Positions 43,221-51,613 of a stretch of DNA of 64,000 bases are shown piece after piece. Both the position numbers and the translations under genes were made by a program. This stretch comes from Streptomyces sp. HUAS 15-9 (GTDB lineage Bacteria; Actinomycetota; Actinomycetes; Streptomycetales; Streptomycetaceae). The stretch's first letter is position 1, and every line of letters starts with the position of its first letter. The stretch covers positions 7,378,001 through 7,442,000 of the forward strand of contig NZ_CP106798.1 in NCBI RefSeq assembly GCF_025642155.1. The letters run 5' to 3'. The notes beneath the pieces were generated by a model that did not search any database, was not told the DNA's origin, and saw only the letters and a program-made list of their open reading frames with translations.

Positions 43221-44539
43221 TCAGCTGAGGGGCTTGGCGAGCACGGCTTTGCGGTGGCTGAAAGTCTCGATGGAGTAGCGGCCGTGGTAGCTGCCCATGC
43301 CGCTTTCTCCGACGCCCCCGAACGGCAGGTCGGAAATGGTGAGATGGGCCAGCGGCAGGCCGAACCCCAGGCCGCCGGAGGAGGTTTCGGCGGCGAGCCG
43401 CTCCCGGGTGGTGTCGGAGTCGGTGAACGCGTACAGGGCCAGCGGCTTGTCGCGGTCGTTGATGAAGTCGATCGCCTCGTCGAGCCCGGCCACTGCGACG
43501 ATCGGGAGGATCGGGCCGAAGATCTCCTCCTGCATGACGGGCGCGTCCGGTGACACCTCGGCCAGGACGGTCGGCGCGATGTGCTTCGTCTCGCGGTCGT
43601 ACGCGCCGCCGGTGACCTGACGGCCGGAGTCGAGGAGAGCGGCCAGCCGGTCGAAGTGGCGTTCGTTGACGATACGGCCGTACTCCGGGGAGGCGGAGGG
43701 GTCGGACCCGTACAGCCCCTCGATGGCCTTGGGCAGGGCGGCCTCCAGAGCACGTGCGGCCTCGGGGTCGGTAAGGACGTAGTCGGGCGCGACGCGGGCC
43801 TGCCCGGCGTTGAGGAACTTCCCGGCCGCGAGGCGGGCGGCGACGGTGTCGAGGTCGGTGGCCGTGTCCACGAACGCCGGGGACTTGCCACCCAGTTCGA
43901 GGGTGACGGGCGTGAGGTGACGGGCGGCCGCGGCCATCACGATGCGGCCGACCGCGTCGTTGCCGGTGTAGAGGATGTGGTCGAAGCGCTGCTCGAGCAG
44001 GGCGGTGGTCTCCGGGACCCCGCCCTCGACCACGGCGACCGCGTGGTGTCGAGGTACTGCGGCACGAGGCGGGCCAGGGCGGCCGACGTGGCCGGGGCCA
44101 GTTCGCTGGGCTTGGCGACCACCGTGTTGCCCGCTGCCAGGGCACCGGCCACGGGGGCCAGCAGCAGCTGCGCCGGGTAGTTCCATGGGGCGATGACCAG
44201 TACGACCCCCAGGGGGTCGTACTGCGTCCAGGCACTCGCCTCGCCGATGAACGCGGGGACGGGGGCCGGTTCGGGGCGCAGCCACCCGTCGAGATGCTCC
44301 AGGGTGTGGTCGATCTCGCGTATGACGAAGTCGATCTCCGTACGGTACGACTCGGTGGAGTTCTTTCCCAAGTCGGCGTGGAGCGCCGCGGTGAACTTCT
44401 CCCCCTGCTCGGTGAGCAGGGTACGCATCCGGTGCAGCTGCTCGGTCCGCCAGGCCACGGGTTTGGTCCTGCCGGTGCGGAAGGTGGCGCGCAGCCGGGC
44501 GACAAGCTCGGCGGGCTGCTCGGGCGCGGGGTTGTTCAT
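43221..44539 (-). pseudogene. Class 3-like aldehyde dehydrogenase, frameshifted and with catalytic Cys replaced by Arg
   Basis: The N-terminal frame (start 44539) has SYRTEIDFVIREIDHTLEHL, VLVIAPWNYPAQLLLAPVAG and KPSELAPATSAALARLVPQY. At about 44045 the frame shifts by one base, and HAVAVVEGGVPETTALLEQR, PVTLELGGKSPAFVDTATDL and LPFGGVGESGMGSYHG follow in the second frame. One missing C in ACC-CAC explains the break. The nucleophile loop, NCGQTC in relatives, is NAGQAR here, so the Cys is Arg (codon at 43794-43796). A sequencing error could account for the shift but hardly for the substitution, so loss of activity is likely. Confidence 0.85.
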
Positions 44540-44632
44540 GATTCCCTCACAGGTGCGGTACGGGGGTGGGGGCTTGTCGCCGCGCCGCGGGGCAGGCCGG
44601 GCGTCGGCGTCGACAGGGGGATCAGCCGCGGT

Positions 44633-45236
44633 TCAGGATGTCGATGAGGTTCCGGCGAGCCGCGCCGAGGAGGCGGGGTTCTGACCGGTGTGCAGATTGC
44701 GGTCCGCCACGACGTGCTCGCTGAACGGGGCCGCGGCCTGGAAGTCGGCCCCCAGTTCCACCAGGCGGTCCTGGAGCAGCCACTTGGCCTTGTCGGCGAA
44801 GCCGGCTGCGGTCTCCTCGGTGTTGGTGAAGCCGGTCATGCGATAACCGGCGAACGGCCAGCTGCCGTCCTCGCGCCGGGCGGCGAGCAGGGCCGCTGGG
44901 GCGTGGCACAGCACGCCGAGCGGCTTGCCGGAGTCCAGGGCGGCGGTGAGCAGGCGACCGGAGTCGACGTTGACGGCGAGGTCCTCCATGGGCCCGTGGC
45001 CCCCGGGATACAGGACGGCGTCGTACGCGTCGAGGTCGACCTCTTCGAGCTTGACCGGGTTCTCCAGGTCGGCGCGGATGGAAGCCAGGTACGCGGCGAT
45101 GGCGTCGGCCTGCTCCTTGCCGCCGGTGGACGCGGCGGCGAGGCTGACGGCGTCGACGGTCGTAGCCGCGCCGCCGGGTGTGGCGATGGTGACATCGAGC
45201 CCGGCCTCGCGGAACAGCCGGTCGACGCCGTCGACC
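44633..45236 (-). pseudogene. N-terminally truncated DJ-1/PfpI (Hsp31-like) protein
   Basis: The recognisable part starts DGVDRLFREAGLDVTIATPG and includes DLDAYDAVLYPGGHGPMEDL, the nucleophile elbow LGVLCHAPAALL, and SEHVVADRNLHTGQNPAS. The first roughly 40 residues (strand 1 and the Glu of DJ-1 proteins) are missing; the sequence upstream of 45236 is a TPR fragment on the other strand. Near 44670 the frame also changes: the likely genuine tail ARRNLIDILNRG is in another frame. Members act as glyoxalase III, deglycase or chaperone; this copy is unlikely to fold properly. Confidence 0.75.
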
Positions 45237-45437
45237 GGGCCGCCGCGCTGGCCGAGCGCGCTGAGGCCGTGGCCCGGTCGATCACCGACCCAGATCAGTA
45301 TGTGCAAGTGTTGACCACCTTGGCGGCAGCGGTAGCCGACGCGGGCGACTACGACCGGGCCGCCGCGCTGGCCGAGCGCGCTGAGGCCGTCGCCCGGTCG
45401 ATCACCGACCCAGGACTGGGTGAACTCACCCTTACAG
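45232..45437 (+). pseudogene. Two-repeat fragment of a TPR protein
   Basis: The plus strand reads AAALAERAEAVARSITDP, DQYVQVLTTLAAAVADAGDY, DRAAALAERAEAVARSITDP. About 60 bp occur twice (45232 and 45352), exactly 120 bp or 40 codons apart, with one mismatch. Forty-residue repeats ending in ARSITDP are typical of TPR arrays in large Streptomyces ATPase or regulator genes. No start, stop or further repeats are present, so it is a scrap. Confidence 0.6.
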
Positions 45438-45889
45438 GTCATGCGCATCTGCCGGAAGCCCGGCAGTTGGGAGGTGCTGACGGGGCAGCTGGACCGGCAC
45501 ATGGTCGGGGTTGGCGCTGACGTCATCGGGATAGCCGATGACGGTGACCTTGTGGTGGTCCTCTGGCGGACCGACTCCAGCCACTGCCGAATCGACATCC
45601 CCTGCGGGGGCATGAGGTCGAGCCCCAAGGCCGTCGCCGCATCACTGAGTTCGTGGTCCGAGGAAACCATGGCCAGGAGTTCACCGAGCTCTTGCGCTGC
45701 CCGTGCACGTTCCTTGGGCTCGGATCGGCGAAGCCAAGGACATCGCGACGCGCATCGACTCGGGCAAGAACAACTGCGGCCCACTATGAGGAACTTCAGC
45801 GGTCCGTCCGCGACAACTCGGACAACAAGGCGTTCAGTCAGACCCTGCTCAGTTGAGTGATTGAACATGGCCGGCTCTGGCCCGGTCGA
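45438..45889. other. Unassigned mosaic sequence between gene fragments
   Basis: Long open frames exist on both strands, but none has an SD, a consistent codon pattern or a recognised domain. On the minus strand ARAAQELGELLAMVSSDHEL followed by DAATALGLDLMPPQGMS looks protein-like and may be a scrap of an unrecognised gene. Base composition is lower in GC toward 45850. Confidence 0.4.
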
Positions 45890-45988
45890 ACCATGCAGCC
45901 AGGCGATGGTGCGCTCGACGACCCACCTCTGTAGGGCCGTCCGTCGCGGTGATGCCCGAACGGGCGGCCCGGTGTGTAGGGACTCCAA
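45890..45988 (-). pseudogene. IS5-type transposase C-terminal scrap
   Basis: The minus strand contains LQRWVVERTIAWLHG, which matches the RWVVERT.AWLH motif at the end of IS5-family DDE transposases. Neither the rest of the protein nor terminal repeats are present. Confidence 0.5.
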
Positions 45989-46070
45989 TCTCGCTGCGTG
46001 ATCTCAGTCGAGGTTGCATGGCGGCGGCACTTATGTCGTCGCCGTGAGACCCCCTGCGGACATCCGGAGG

Positions 46071-46556
46071 TCAGGACTCGGAGTGCGCGACCGACTCGAG
46101 CAGGGCGCGGGTTCGGTTGGGCATTGCCTGCCAGAGTGATACGGCGGTGCTTGAGCGGACCACCCCCTCGATGCGGAGGATGGTCTGGTTGATGCGGTGC
46201 AGATCTGCTGTGTCCCGCGCGACGACCTTGGCGAGCAGATCGGCCTCGCCGGTGGTCGCGTGGACCTCGATCACCTCTGGAATGTTCTCGAGCAGGCTCG
46301 TCGCGCTGGCCCCCTCGCTCTGGCTGATCGCCAGCGACACGAACGCGACAAGGGTGTAGCCCATGGACGCCGGTGACACGCGCTGGCTGAAGCCGAGTAG
46401 CACGCCGGCGCGCTCCATCCGCTGAAGACGTGCGTGCACAGTGTTGCGGGACACCCCGAGAACCTTCGCCAACTGCAAGATCGTCGCGCTCGGTTGATCG
46501 TCGAGGGCCAGCAGGATTCGCGCGTCGAGCGGGTCGATCGTTGTCACGCTTGTCAT
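46071..46556 (-). CDS. Lrp/AsnC-family transcriptional regulator
   Basis: A 161-residue regulator: helix-turn-helix IDPLDARILLALDDQPSATI and LGVSRNTVHARLQRMERAG, then the RAM ligand domain (GYTLVAFVSLAIS, EVIEVHATTGEADLLAKVVA, QTILRIEGVVRSSTAVSL). Such proteins sense amino acids or related metabolites as octamers. The ATG at 46556 gives the normal short N-terminus; in-frame ATGs at 46583 and 46601 are alternatives. It is divergent from the YitT-like membrane protein and probably controls it. Confidence 0.9.
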   Translation of the reverse strand: MTSVTTIDPLDARILLALDDQPSATILQLAKVLGVSRNTVHARLQRMERAGVLLGFSQRVSPASMGYTLVAFVSLAISQSEGASATSLLENIPEVIEVHATTGEADLLAKVVARDTADLHRINQTILRIEGVVRSSTAVSLWQAMPNRTRALLESVAHSES

Positions 46557-46731
46557 TCTGCCCTGAATTCGCCCTTCCGTCATGCATCCGTCCCACCCCA
46601 AAGCCCGGAGCTTGTGAATCCATCCGGTTCGCTTCGAGCATGGTTGCCATGACCGATCCAGCCACGTTCACGACGCCGCCCATGCCCCGCGATGCCGTGT
46701 CCGTGCTGCCGACCCACGCCGGAGACGAGCA

Positions 46732-47400
46732 GTGACCGGTATGAGTGCCAGCACAGCGCAGGGCCCAGCGGCGCGGAACGCCCCCGTGACCCCGACCACC
46801 GCCGGCTCGACGAAGCACGGTCTGATCGAGGACGCTCTGGGGATCTTCACCGGAACCTTCATCGCATCACTCGGACTCTTCCTCCTGCGGACCAGTGGCA
46901 CCGTCACAGGCGGCACCGCCGGCCTCGCACTCCTGCTCAGTTACGCGGTGGACGTTCCGTTCGGGGTGATCTTCCTCGCGGTCAACCTGCCCTTCTTCGT
47001 ACTCGCTGTCCGGAAGAAGGGGTGGGATTTCACGATCCGCACCGCGTTGTCGGTCGGCCTCGTCTCCCTGATGGCCTCTCTCCATCCCGCCGAGATCACC
47101 CAGATCGACATCGACCCGGTCTACGCCGCGCTCGTCGGCAACCTGCTCGCCGGTGTGGGGCTCCTCGTCCTGTTCCGGCACCGGTCCAGTCTCGGCGGCT
47201 TCAACATCCTCGCCCTGATCATGCAGGAGCGCTTCGGTCTGCGCGCCGGATATGTCCAGATGATCCTCGACGTCATCGTCGTGGCCGCGTCCCTCGCGGT
47301 CGTCTCCCCCCTCAAGGTCCTCCTCTCCGCCGCCGGCGCCATCGTCCTCAACATCGTCCTCGCCCTCAACCACCGGCCGGGGCGCTACACCGGGTCCTGA
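46732..47400 (+). CDS. YitT-family membrane protein
   Basis: A 222-residue membrane protein with about five hydrophobic segments: LGIFTGTFIASLGLFLLRTS, TGGTAGLALLLSYAV, FGVIFLAVNLPFFVLAVRKK, ALVGNLLAGVGLLVLFRH and MILDVIVVAASLAVV. GTVTGGTAGLALL and SSLGGFNILAL are characteristic of YitT/DUF161 proteins; this copy lacks the soluble DUF2179 tail. Function is unknown, and a transport role is only suspected. The GTG at 46732 follows CGGAG; an ATG three codons later is an alternative. The divergent Lrp regulator suggests a link to amino acid export. Confidence 0.83.
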   Translation: MTGMSASTAQGPAARNAPVTPTTAGSTKHGLIEDALGIFTGTFIASLGLFLLRTSGTVTGGTAGLALLLSYAVDVPFGVIFLAVNLPFFVLAVRKKGWDFTIRTALSVGLVSLMASLHPAEITQIDIDPVYAALVGNLLAGVGLLVLFRHRSSLGGFNILALIMQERFGLRAGYVQMILDVIVVAASLAVVSPLKVLLSAAGAIVLNIVLALNHRPGRYTGS

Positions 47401-47407
47401 CATCGGC

Positions 47408-47452
47408 GGGCATGAGCAGTCTGTAGCCGTCTGAGTACGGGTACTCATGCCC
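47408..47452. terminator. Stem-loop after yitT containing palindrome GAGTACGGGTACTC
   Basis: GGGCATGAG (47408-47416) and CTCATGCCC (47444-47452) make a 9-bp perfect stem. Inside and overlapping its right arm lies the 14-bp palindrome GAGTACGGGTACTC. It begins 8 bases after the yitT-like stop and may be a terminator or a control site for the following lipoprotein gene. Confidence 0.45.
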
Positions 47453-47536
47453 GGCCCGGTCGTCCTGGTGGAGAGTGGCGGTCGGGCCGGGCGTAGCAAT
47501 GCGGGAGAGGCCTCTGTCGATGAGAGGTGGACAGGC

Positions 47537-48313
47537 GTGAGGGCCTTCGCACGGCGTACCGTCGGCTCGAAGACCGTGTGGGGATCGATGGTCATGATCG
47601 TCCTGTTCGCCGTCTCGGCCTGTTCCACGACTCCGGACCGTGCCGTCAGCGACAAGCAGTTGCGCAAGCTCGGGGAGAGCGGCCAGGCGGTGCGGGCGCG
47701 GGATCGGGCGGAGCAACGGCTTCGGGGCGTGGCGCGGACGTACGCCGACCGCACGCCCCTGTCGCTCGGCCTGGTCGTGGTGCACGACGTGTGCGTGCCG
47801 GGATCGGGACCGGGCTGGTTCTTCCAGCAGAAGACCGACGACTACAAGGTCGTCTGCTCGATGAACGTCACCGCCTACTACGGCGCCGACCCCAGGCACA
47901 TGGGCGACACCCTCGACGGGATCCTGACCGTGGGCGACCACGCCCGTTCCGGGTCGGCCGGATCCGGAAGTCCCGTCCCGTTCACGCACGACGACCACGG
48001 CAAGCGGCTCGTCGCCTATTACCAGGGGCAGGGCCCGAACCCCCACGGCCCGCAGGCCCCGGAGCCGACCCGGCTGGCCGTTTCCGGACAGCTGCTGACC
48101 TGGGACACGACACACGGCGGCGCCCCGCGCCGGCTGGTCGAGGAGCCCTACGCGGGCCTCGTCGACGATCCGCCGGTGTCCCGCGTGGTACGTGACCCGA
48201 AGAACGCCACGGTCGCCGCCATCCGGAAACGGTACGGCTCGGTGTTCAAGCTGGAATTTCCCTACAGCAATTATTACTGGGTGCTCAAGAACGGTCGGAC
48301 GCGCACGGAGTGA
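47537..48313 (+). CDS. Putative lipoprotein of unknown function
   Basis: A 258-residue protein from the GTG at 47537 (SD GAGAGGTGG). The N-terminus is basic, then SMVMIVLFAVSAC gives a lipobox (VSAC) for lipid attachment at the cell surface. The mature part has no domain I recognise; it has charged repeats such as RARDRAEQRLRGVARTYADR, a pair of Cys in VVVHDVCVPG and DYKVVCSMNV that may form a disulfide, and a tyrosine-rich end (EFPYSNYYWVLKNG). It stands alone between a stem-loop and a degenerate region. Confidence 0.72.
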   Translation: MRAFARRTVGSKTVWGSMVMIVLFAVSACSTTPDRAVSDKQLRKLGESGQAVRARDRAEQRLRGVARTYADRTPLSLGLVVVHDVCVPGSGPGWFFQQKTDDYKVVCSMNVTAYYGADPRHMGDTLDGILTVGDHARSGSAGSGSPVPFTHDDHGKRLVAYYQGQGPNPHGPQAPEPTRLAVSGQLLTWDTTHGGAPRRLVEEPYAGLVDDPPVSRVVRDPKNATVAAIRKRYGSVFKLEFPYSNYYWVLKNGRTRTE

Positions 48314-48439
48314 CGTCGGTGCCGGTCAGGCACCGCTCCATCAACTCCCGCACAACGCCCGCAGCCAGTTGCGGGAGACCCTGGGGCCACAGAAGACCAG
48401 CCGGATCGGCTTGCTGATGTCGTAGGGAAAGGAGTGCCG

Positions 48440-48511
48440 ATGGATGTGGAGCCGTGGACGCCAGCGCATCAGGCAATCGAGAACAACGACTATGGCGCTC
48501 TCTTCGGATGA
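48440..48511 (+). pseudogene. 23-codon stub resembling the start of an ankyrin-repeat gene
   Basis: A strong SD (GGGAAAGGAG) precedes an ATG; the frame reads MDVEPWTPAHQAIENNDYGA, then LFG and stop. WTPAHQAIENNDY looks like the first helix of an ankyrin repeat. The rest of the gene is not seen in any frame before the terminator at 48601. The remaining parts of 48314-48600 show nothing I can name. Confidence 0.4.
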
Positions 48512-48600
48512 ATCGTGAAGGGTGTGGGGTGTGGCCGGCTCCTCTTGAATGATGCCTTGAGCCGGCAGAACGCTGATCGTGTGTGTGAGGTGCCAACACA

Positions 48601-48637
48601 CCCGGCGGCGGCCGACATGGTGTCGGCCGCCGCCGGG
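48601..48637 (-). terminator. Strong terminator after the L,D-transpeptidase
   Basis: A perfect 17-bp stem (48601-48617 with 48621-48637) and a 3-base loop TGG; the stem is rich in CGGCGG/CCGCCG. It lies 41 bases beyond the stop of the minus-strand gene. Confidence 0.85.
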
Positions 48638-48677
48638 CGGAAGGGATTCAGGTTGGTGTGAGTGGGGTGACGTGGCG

Positions 48678-49961
48678 TCAGCCGGTCGCGCTGCCCGAGA
48701 CCCACTCGCTCCACGGCATGTTCCAGTCGCCGAGGCCGTTGTCCGGGGCCGGCGTGGTCTTGTCGTCGGAGTTCTTGACGATCACTACGTCACCGATCAT
48801 CGAGTTGTCGAAGAACCATGCGGCGGGCTGCTTGCCGTCGGTGCCGCCCCTGACGTCCTTCAGACCCACGCAGCCGTGGCTGGTGTTGACCTTGCCGAAG
48901 ACCGAGTCGGCGCCCCAGTAGTTGCCGTGGATGAACGTGCCCGAGGCGGTCAGGCGCATGGCGTGCGGTACGGCCTTGATGTCGTACGAGGGCTTGCCGT
49001 CCTTCTCCGTGAGGCCGACGCTCGCACCGTTCATATGGGTCTGCGTGAACTTCTCGGAGATGACCATCTGACCGTTGTACGTCGGGTGCTCGGGGCTGCC
49101 GGACGAGATCGGGATGGTCTTGATCGTCTTGCCGTCCCGTACGACGGTCATCCGCTTCGTCTTGGCGTCGACGGTGCTGATCTGGCTCCGGCCGATCTTG
49201 AACGTGACCGTCTTCTGGATGCCGTAGGCGTTGAGCTTGACGGTGACGGTGGAGCTGGCCGTCCAGTAGTTCTCGGGGCGGAAGTCCAGGCGGTTGTCGT
49301 TGAACCAGTGGCCGACGACCCGCTGGCCGCTGCTGGAGCTGACCTGGATCTTCGACTCCATGGCGGACTTGTAGGTGATCGGCTTGTCGAAGTTGACCGT
49401 CACCGGCATGCCCACGCCGACGGTCGAGCCGTTCTGGGGGGAGAGGTGCCCGATGAAGTCGTTGGCCGGGGAGACCGTGGTGATCGTGGCGTTCCCGGTG
49501 GCGGAGACGCCCTTGGCGTCCTCGGCCTCTGCGGCGACCTGGTACTGGGTGGCCCTCGCCAGCCGACCGTTCGGCTCCCAGGACGTGCCGTCCGCGGACA
49601 TGGTGCCCGGAATCTCGGTACCGGTCGCGACGGCGGTCATGGTCACCTTGGTGAGCTTGCCGTCGCTGACGGTGACTTTCACGGGGTCGTTGATCCCTAC
49701 GTTGTGGGCACCTTCCCCGGGCGTGATCTTTATTCGGGCGTCGGAGGTGTCCTGGGCGTCCGGCTGATCTGTCTGCGTCGGCGTCGGCGTCTGTGCCTGT
49801 GCCTGCGAGTTTGGATCAGTCCCGGGGTTGTTGTCACTGGTGGCAGCGTTGCTGGTACCGCCTAGGGCCGTGAGTGCGAGTACACCGCCGAGTACGCCGG
49901 CCGTAGCCATCAGCCCAGTGCGTCGCTTACGTACCGTGATCAAACGCTTCTCCCATGCCAC
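48678..49961 (-). CDS. L,D-transpeptidase with Ig-like domains (YkuD)
   Basis: A 427-residue exported protein. The N-terminus has RKRRTGLMATAGVLGGVLAL and then a Gln/Pro/Thr-rich linker, followed by two Ig-like domains (about 75-170 and 175-260: ITPGEGAHNVGINDPVKVTV, and LSPQNGSTVGVGMPVTVNFD) and the YkuD domain with FIHGNYWG and TSHGCVGL (catalytic Cys364). It makes 3-3 cross-links in peptidoglycan or attaches proteins to it, outside the membrane. The layout matches the Ig-Ig-YkuD-tail form known from mycobacterial LdtMt2. A strong terminator follows. Confidence 0.93.
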   Translation of the reverse strand: MAWEKRLITVRKRRTGLMATAGVLGGVLALTALGGTSNAATSDNNPGTDPNSQAQAQTPTPTQTDQPDAQDTSDARIKITPGEGAHNVGINDPVKVTVSDGKLTKVTMTAVATGTEIPGTMSADGTSWEPNGRLARATQYQVAAEAEDAKGVSATGNATITTVSPANDFIGHLSPQNGSTVGVGMPVTVNFDKPITYKSAMESKIQVSSSSGQRVVGHWFNDNRLDFRPENYWTASSTVTVKLNAYGIQKTVTFKIGRSQISTVDAKTKRMTVVRDGKTIKTIPISSGSPEHPTYNGQMVISEKFTQTHMNGASVGLTEKDGKPSYDIKAVPHAMRLTASGTFIHGNYWGADSVFGKVNTSHGCVGLKDVRGGTDGKQPAAWFFDNSMIGDVVIVKNSDDKTTPAPDNGLGDWNMPWSEWVSGSATG

Positions 49962-50107
49962 TGGTCGTTGAATCCCTGGAGCTGGTTACCGGAGGAGTGC
50001 AACCGACTCGAAACAAGTACATTTACGCATTCGTCCCTTCTTGAGGGGGTAAATTGTGGTGGATTCCACGCGTGGCGAGAGTGTGACAGCCCGCACAGTC
50101 GAAGGCC

Positions 50108-50136
50108 GCCTGCCGTCGCCCAGGGCAGCGGCAGGC
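50108..50136 (-). terminator. Hairpin after the MFS exporter gene
   Basis: GCCTGCCG (50108-50115) and CGGCAGGC (50129-50136) form a perfect 8-bp stem with a 13-base loop, just past the stop at 50144 on the minus strand. It probably ends the RiPP-like operon. Confidence 0.6.
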
Positions 50137-50143
50137 GTCATCC

Positions 50144-51388
50144 CTAGGCCTCTTCCACCGCCGGCTGTCGGCGGTGGAAGGCGCGCAGCATCTCCCACAC
50201 CACGAAGGCCAGCGGAATCGCACCGGAGACGATCACCTGGCCACGGCTGGAGACGAGACTGTTGGGGGTGCCCAGCACATAGCCGAGGCCGATGCAGCAC
50301 CGGGACAGGGCCTGGTAGCAGGCCCAGGCGCTGCCGTGCACCTCGGCCGGGACATTGGTGTGCACCGCGTTGCGCAGCCCCACGTTGCACACACCGTTGC
50401 CGAATCCCGCGAGCAGGAACAGAGGGAAGATCACCGGGGCCATCGGCAGCGCGCCGGCGAGCACCAGCCCGACGGAGATGCCGAGCACCCCGCCCAGGAT
50501 GAGCACGGTGTGCCGTTGCGACCATCCCGCACGGCCCGCCAGCAGCGCGCCCGGGATGCTGCCCAGTGCCCAGGTCGCCAGGAAGAGACCGAAGACACTG
50601 TCGTTGCCGTCCGCCACGTCACGCAGGTAGTAGACGCCCGCGACCCCTTCGATGCTGGTGGCCAGCATCGCCGCCGCCAGTGTGGGGATGAGCGCGCCGA
50701 CCACCGGCGCGTGCCGCAGCGCCCGATATCCGTCCGACAGCTTGGTGGCGGGTCGGCGGCCGATGGCCACGTCCGTCGAGCGGGGGACGGCGAGCGCGGT
50801 GCACCAGGCGAGCACCAGGAACGAGACGCCGTCGGCGCCGAGCAGGAACGCGGTGCCCCACACGGAGTGCAGCAGGCCCGCCAGCGCGGGACCGATCAGC
50901 CCCGCCACCGAGAGCCCCGCGGTGAGCAGGCTGTTCGCCCGGCCCGTGTGCTCCTCGCCCGCGACGACGGGGAGCATCTTGAAGCCCGCGGCCACCGAGG
51001 CCACTCCGGCCAGACCCGATACGGCGATCAGTCCCACGCGCAGATGGAAGGCGTCCACCGCGGCGGCACCGCCGAGGGACAGCGCCTGGACCACCAGCGC
51101 CCACAGGCACACGGACCGCGCGCTGACCCTGTCCACCAGCGACCCGATGAAGGGCGCGCCGATCACCGTGGGCACGAGCTCGGCGAGGAAGACCTCCGTC
51201 ACACCGAAGCGGAAGTCCTTGTCCGCCGCGTCCAGCACCATGCCGAGGGAGGCGAACGAGTCGCCGACGCGTGAGAAGAGAGTGCCCGCGATCAGAACCA
51301 GGGCGGGAGCGGGGACCAGCATGCTCCGGCTCAGCGGGGCGAATGTCGTCTTCCGCGTCTTCTGTGTGTCCAATCGAGTCCAATCCAC
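50144..51388 (-). CDS. MFS transporter, probable exporter of the RiPP-like cluster
   Basis: A 414-residue membrane protein with twelve predicted hydrophobic segments: ALVLIAGTLFSRVGDSFASL, VTEVFLAELVPTVIGAPFIG, the loop SLVDRVSARSV (the MFS motif A region), LLTAGLSVAGLIGPALAGLL and FPLFLLAGFGNGVCNVGLRN. It is of the two-lobed MFS type often seen as drug or peptide exporters. It is the last gene on the minus strand of the HExxH cluster, 225 bases beyond the small unknown protein and before a hairpin, so export of the product or immunity is the simplest guess. Confidence 0.88.
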   Translation of the reverse strand: MDWTRLDTQKTRKTTFAPLSRSMLVPAPALVLIAGTLFSRVGDSFASLGMVLDAADKDFRFGVTEVFLAELVPTVIGAPFIGSLVDRVSARSVCLWALVVQALSLGGAAAVDAFHLRVGLIAVSGLAGVASVAAGFKMLPVVAGEEHTGRANSLLTAGLSVAGLIGPALAGLLHSVWGTAFLLGADGVSFLVLAWCTALAVPRSTDVAIGRRPATKLSDGYRALRHAPVVGALIPTLAAAMLATSIEGVAGVYYLRDVADGNDSVFGLFLATWALGSIPGALLAGRAGWSQRHTVLILGGVLGISVGLVLAGALPMAPVIFPLFLLAGFGNGVCNVGLRNAVHTNVPAEVHGSAWACYQALSRCCIGLGYVLGTPNSLVSSRGQVIVSGAIPLAFVVWEMLRAFHRRQPAVEEA

Positions 51389-51613
51389 TCGTTTGCCGCG
51401 TTCACATCAAGGCCTGCGGGAATCAGATTAGGCCTGCGCGCAAAACGCAAGGGCGTCCACCGGCCAACCGAGTGCACCACCATCCGTGACTTCCAGGTCA
51501 TGTGACCCTCGTATGCGAGTCCCGGTTTCTCGGCCATTGCCCGAACTTCACGAGAGGGCCACACGCGCTCTTGATGAATCCCCGGAACGCCGGGGAACGC
51601 ATGCACATCCCCC

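Noticed and set aside
42124..44505. One 793-codon fusion protein
   Set aside because: Its first part is the wrong frame of the aldehyde dehydrogenase; the genuine MDR gene starts at 43173 with its own SD.
44633..45988. A 451-residue protein with DJ-1 C-terminus
   Set aside because: Only the DJ-1 part and a short IS5 tail are protein-like; the rest is read through unrelated scraps.
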